From contig NZ_PGFZ01000021.1 in assembly GCF_002923755.1 (NCBI RefSeq), forward strand, positions 2,141 to 34,974: 32,834 nt of DNA, read 5' to 3'. Origin of the DNA: Methylovulum psychrotolerans. Its GTDB lineage: Bacteria; Pseudomonadota; Gammaproteobacteria; Methylococcales; Methylomonadaceae. The notes below the pieces were generated by a model that was not told the DNA's origin, did not search any database, and saw only the letters and a program-made list of their open reading frames with translations. The translations under genes and the position numbers were made by a program. Positions 32,153-32,834 of this stretch are shown piece after piece (the stretch's first letter is position 1; every line of letters starts with the position of its first letter).

Positions 32153-32834
32153 GTTATTTGTCCTGTTTAATTTGGCCACAGTGTCGTCCTGAAAAGAATT
32201 TTTCCCTGGCTGATGGCCAAGGCTCCCAGAACGCGTTTTTAGTTACGGCTTATCCGCTGTTGACAATAACGCCATTACCAAATAGGTAGGGAAGCCGCCA
32301 GTTAAATCGTGACCCCACCGCAAAAGCGGGGTTCGCCAACAAACAAGCATGTGTTGGCCTGCCATCGGATTTTCCATTCTTAATACCGGGTTTATTTAAC
32401 GGCACAGAAATAACCAATAACGCTGTTAATGGCCTGAAAATCCCCTATAGGGTAATAACCTATTTGTAGCCATTACAACAGAGAGATGGATAAAGAGCTA
32501 TTGGTACAAATACCTATGCTAGCCAGTAGCTGAGCGTTTTAACAAAACAAGTAAGACCATTGTGGGTTTTAAAGACATATTTTCTGTGTGATCAGAAGGG
32601 GAGTCGCTATTTTTGCGAAAGATTGCTTCGGCATCCTTGCCGGTCAATCAGCAAAAATCACGCGACCGCTTATGCCTTCGGCTGCCCCAGCCGTCCTGGT
32701 CACTCGTTCGCCACCCAACAAGGGGTGGCTCACATGCTCTCCAATGACTCGACGCGATTTCGTATAGCCTGCATTTTCACTTCCGCTTCGCTTCGTGAAA
32801 ACACAGGCACTATCGCTTCTGGGGACTACTCGAC
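32153..32834. other. Gene-free stretch upstream of glmS with palindromes
   Basis: About 680 bases with no gene I can support. Hairpins include CCGCAAAAGCGG near 32318 and CCAACA/TGTTGG near 32336-32355. The last 240 bases (from about 32590) are GC-richer, full of short palindromes, and one minus-strand frame stays open to the edge (about 62 codons) without family features. The style recalls the 13.6-14.1 kb element, so it may be extragenic repeat DNA. Confidence 0.35.
32501..32516. promoter_or_regulatory. Palindromic operator candidate, copy 3
   Basis: TTGGTACAAATACCTA is a 6+4+6 inverted repeat with one mismatch, sharing GTACAAATACCTA with copy 2. It lies about 350 bases upstream of glmS, far for a direct promoter site, so it may serve a gene or RNA not seen here. 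It is flanked by GCTA and TAGC. Confidence 0.35.

Noticed and set aside
32153-32400. glmS ribozyme or riboswitch
   Set aside because: That element is typical of Gram-positive bacteria, and its conserved core is not seen upstream of the start.
32590-32834. Fragment of a structured RNA (rRNA or group II intron)
   Set aside because: Palindromes such as CCGCTTCGCTTCG looked RNA-like, but no conserved rRNA or intron domain sequence is present.

Overview
The window reads as a chromosomal segment of a gammaproteobacterium. A methanotroph or methylotroph of the Methylococcales type is my best guess, from the style of the PAS kinase, the orphan M41-like proteins and the many small transposable remnants. 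This is inference from protein style: there is no rRNA, tRNA or C1 gene here to confirm it. Almost all genes lie on the minus strand. The only clear plus-strand genes are at the left edge and at 28.4-30.2 kb.

Left part (1-5.1 kb): the tail of a DUF2934-like gene, a stand-alone FtsH-type (M41) peptidase domain, and two tandem HAF-repeat secreted proteins. One HAF copy is intact. The other is a pseudogene with a frameshift at a G7 tract, a 191-bp MITE with a perfect 9-bp target duplication, and a 3' end cut off by remnants of a DDE insertion sequence. A second, IS66-like 210-bp MITE sits between the two copies. A Fic-domain protein follows.

Regulatory block (5.4-11.2 kb): a PAS-PAS-PAS histidine kinase overlaps a receiver-only response regulator. 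Then come a second M41-like protein, a FixJ-type response regulator, a secreted jelly-roll-like protein and a tandem PilZ protein (probable c-di-GMP sensor). All point the same way and are closely packed, so this looks like a signalling unit tied to surface polysaccharide.

Polysaccharide block (12.3-32.2 kb): in minus-strand reading order, these are a hyaluronan-synthase/NodC-like GT2; a membrane-anchored protein with a catalytically degenerate deacetylase fold; two pairs of small secreted protein plus NodB-type deacetylase with carbohydrate-binding-like modules; a 1341-residue TPR + deacetylase + outer-membrane-barrel protein resembling a PgaA/PgaB fusion; and a TviB/WbpO-like UDP-HexNAc dehydrogenase. 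On the other side of an IS630 remnant are a secreted FN3 protein and glmS, which supplies glucosamine-6-phosphate. Together they could make UDP-GlcNAc and UDP-HexNAcA, polymerise an amino-sugar glycan at the inner membrane, deacetylate it in the periplasm and export it through a fused TPR/deacetylase/barrel. The gene set is not the classical pgaABCD arrangement and is the most interesting system in the window.

Other structure: a 568-bp element with 20/22 matching terminal inverted repeats and a 17-bp triple repeat separates the dehydrogenase from the exporter. A partly palindromic site (TAGGTA-N4-TACCTA type) occurs three times: upstream of HAF2, of the FN3 protein and of glmS. It is a candidate shared operator.
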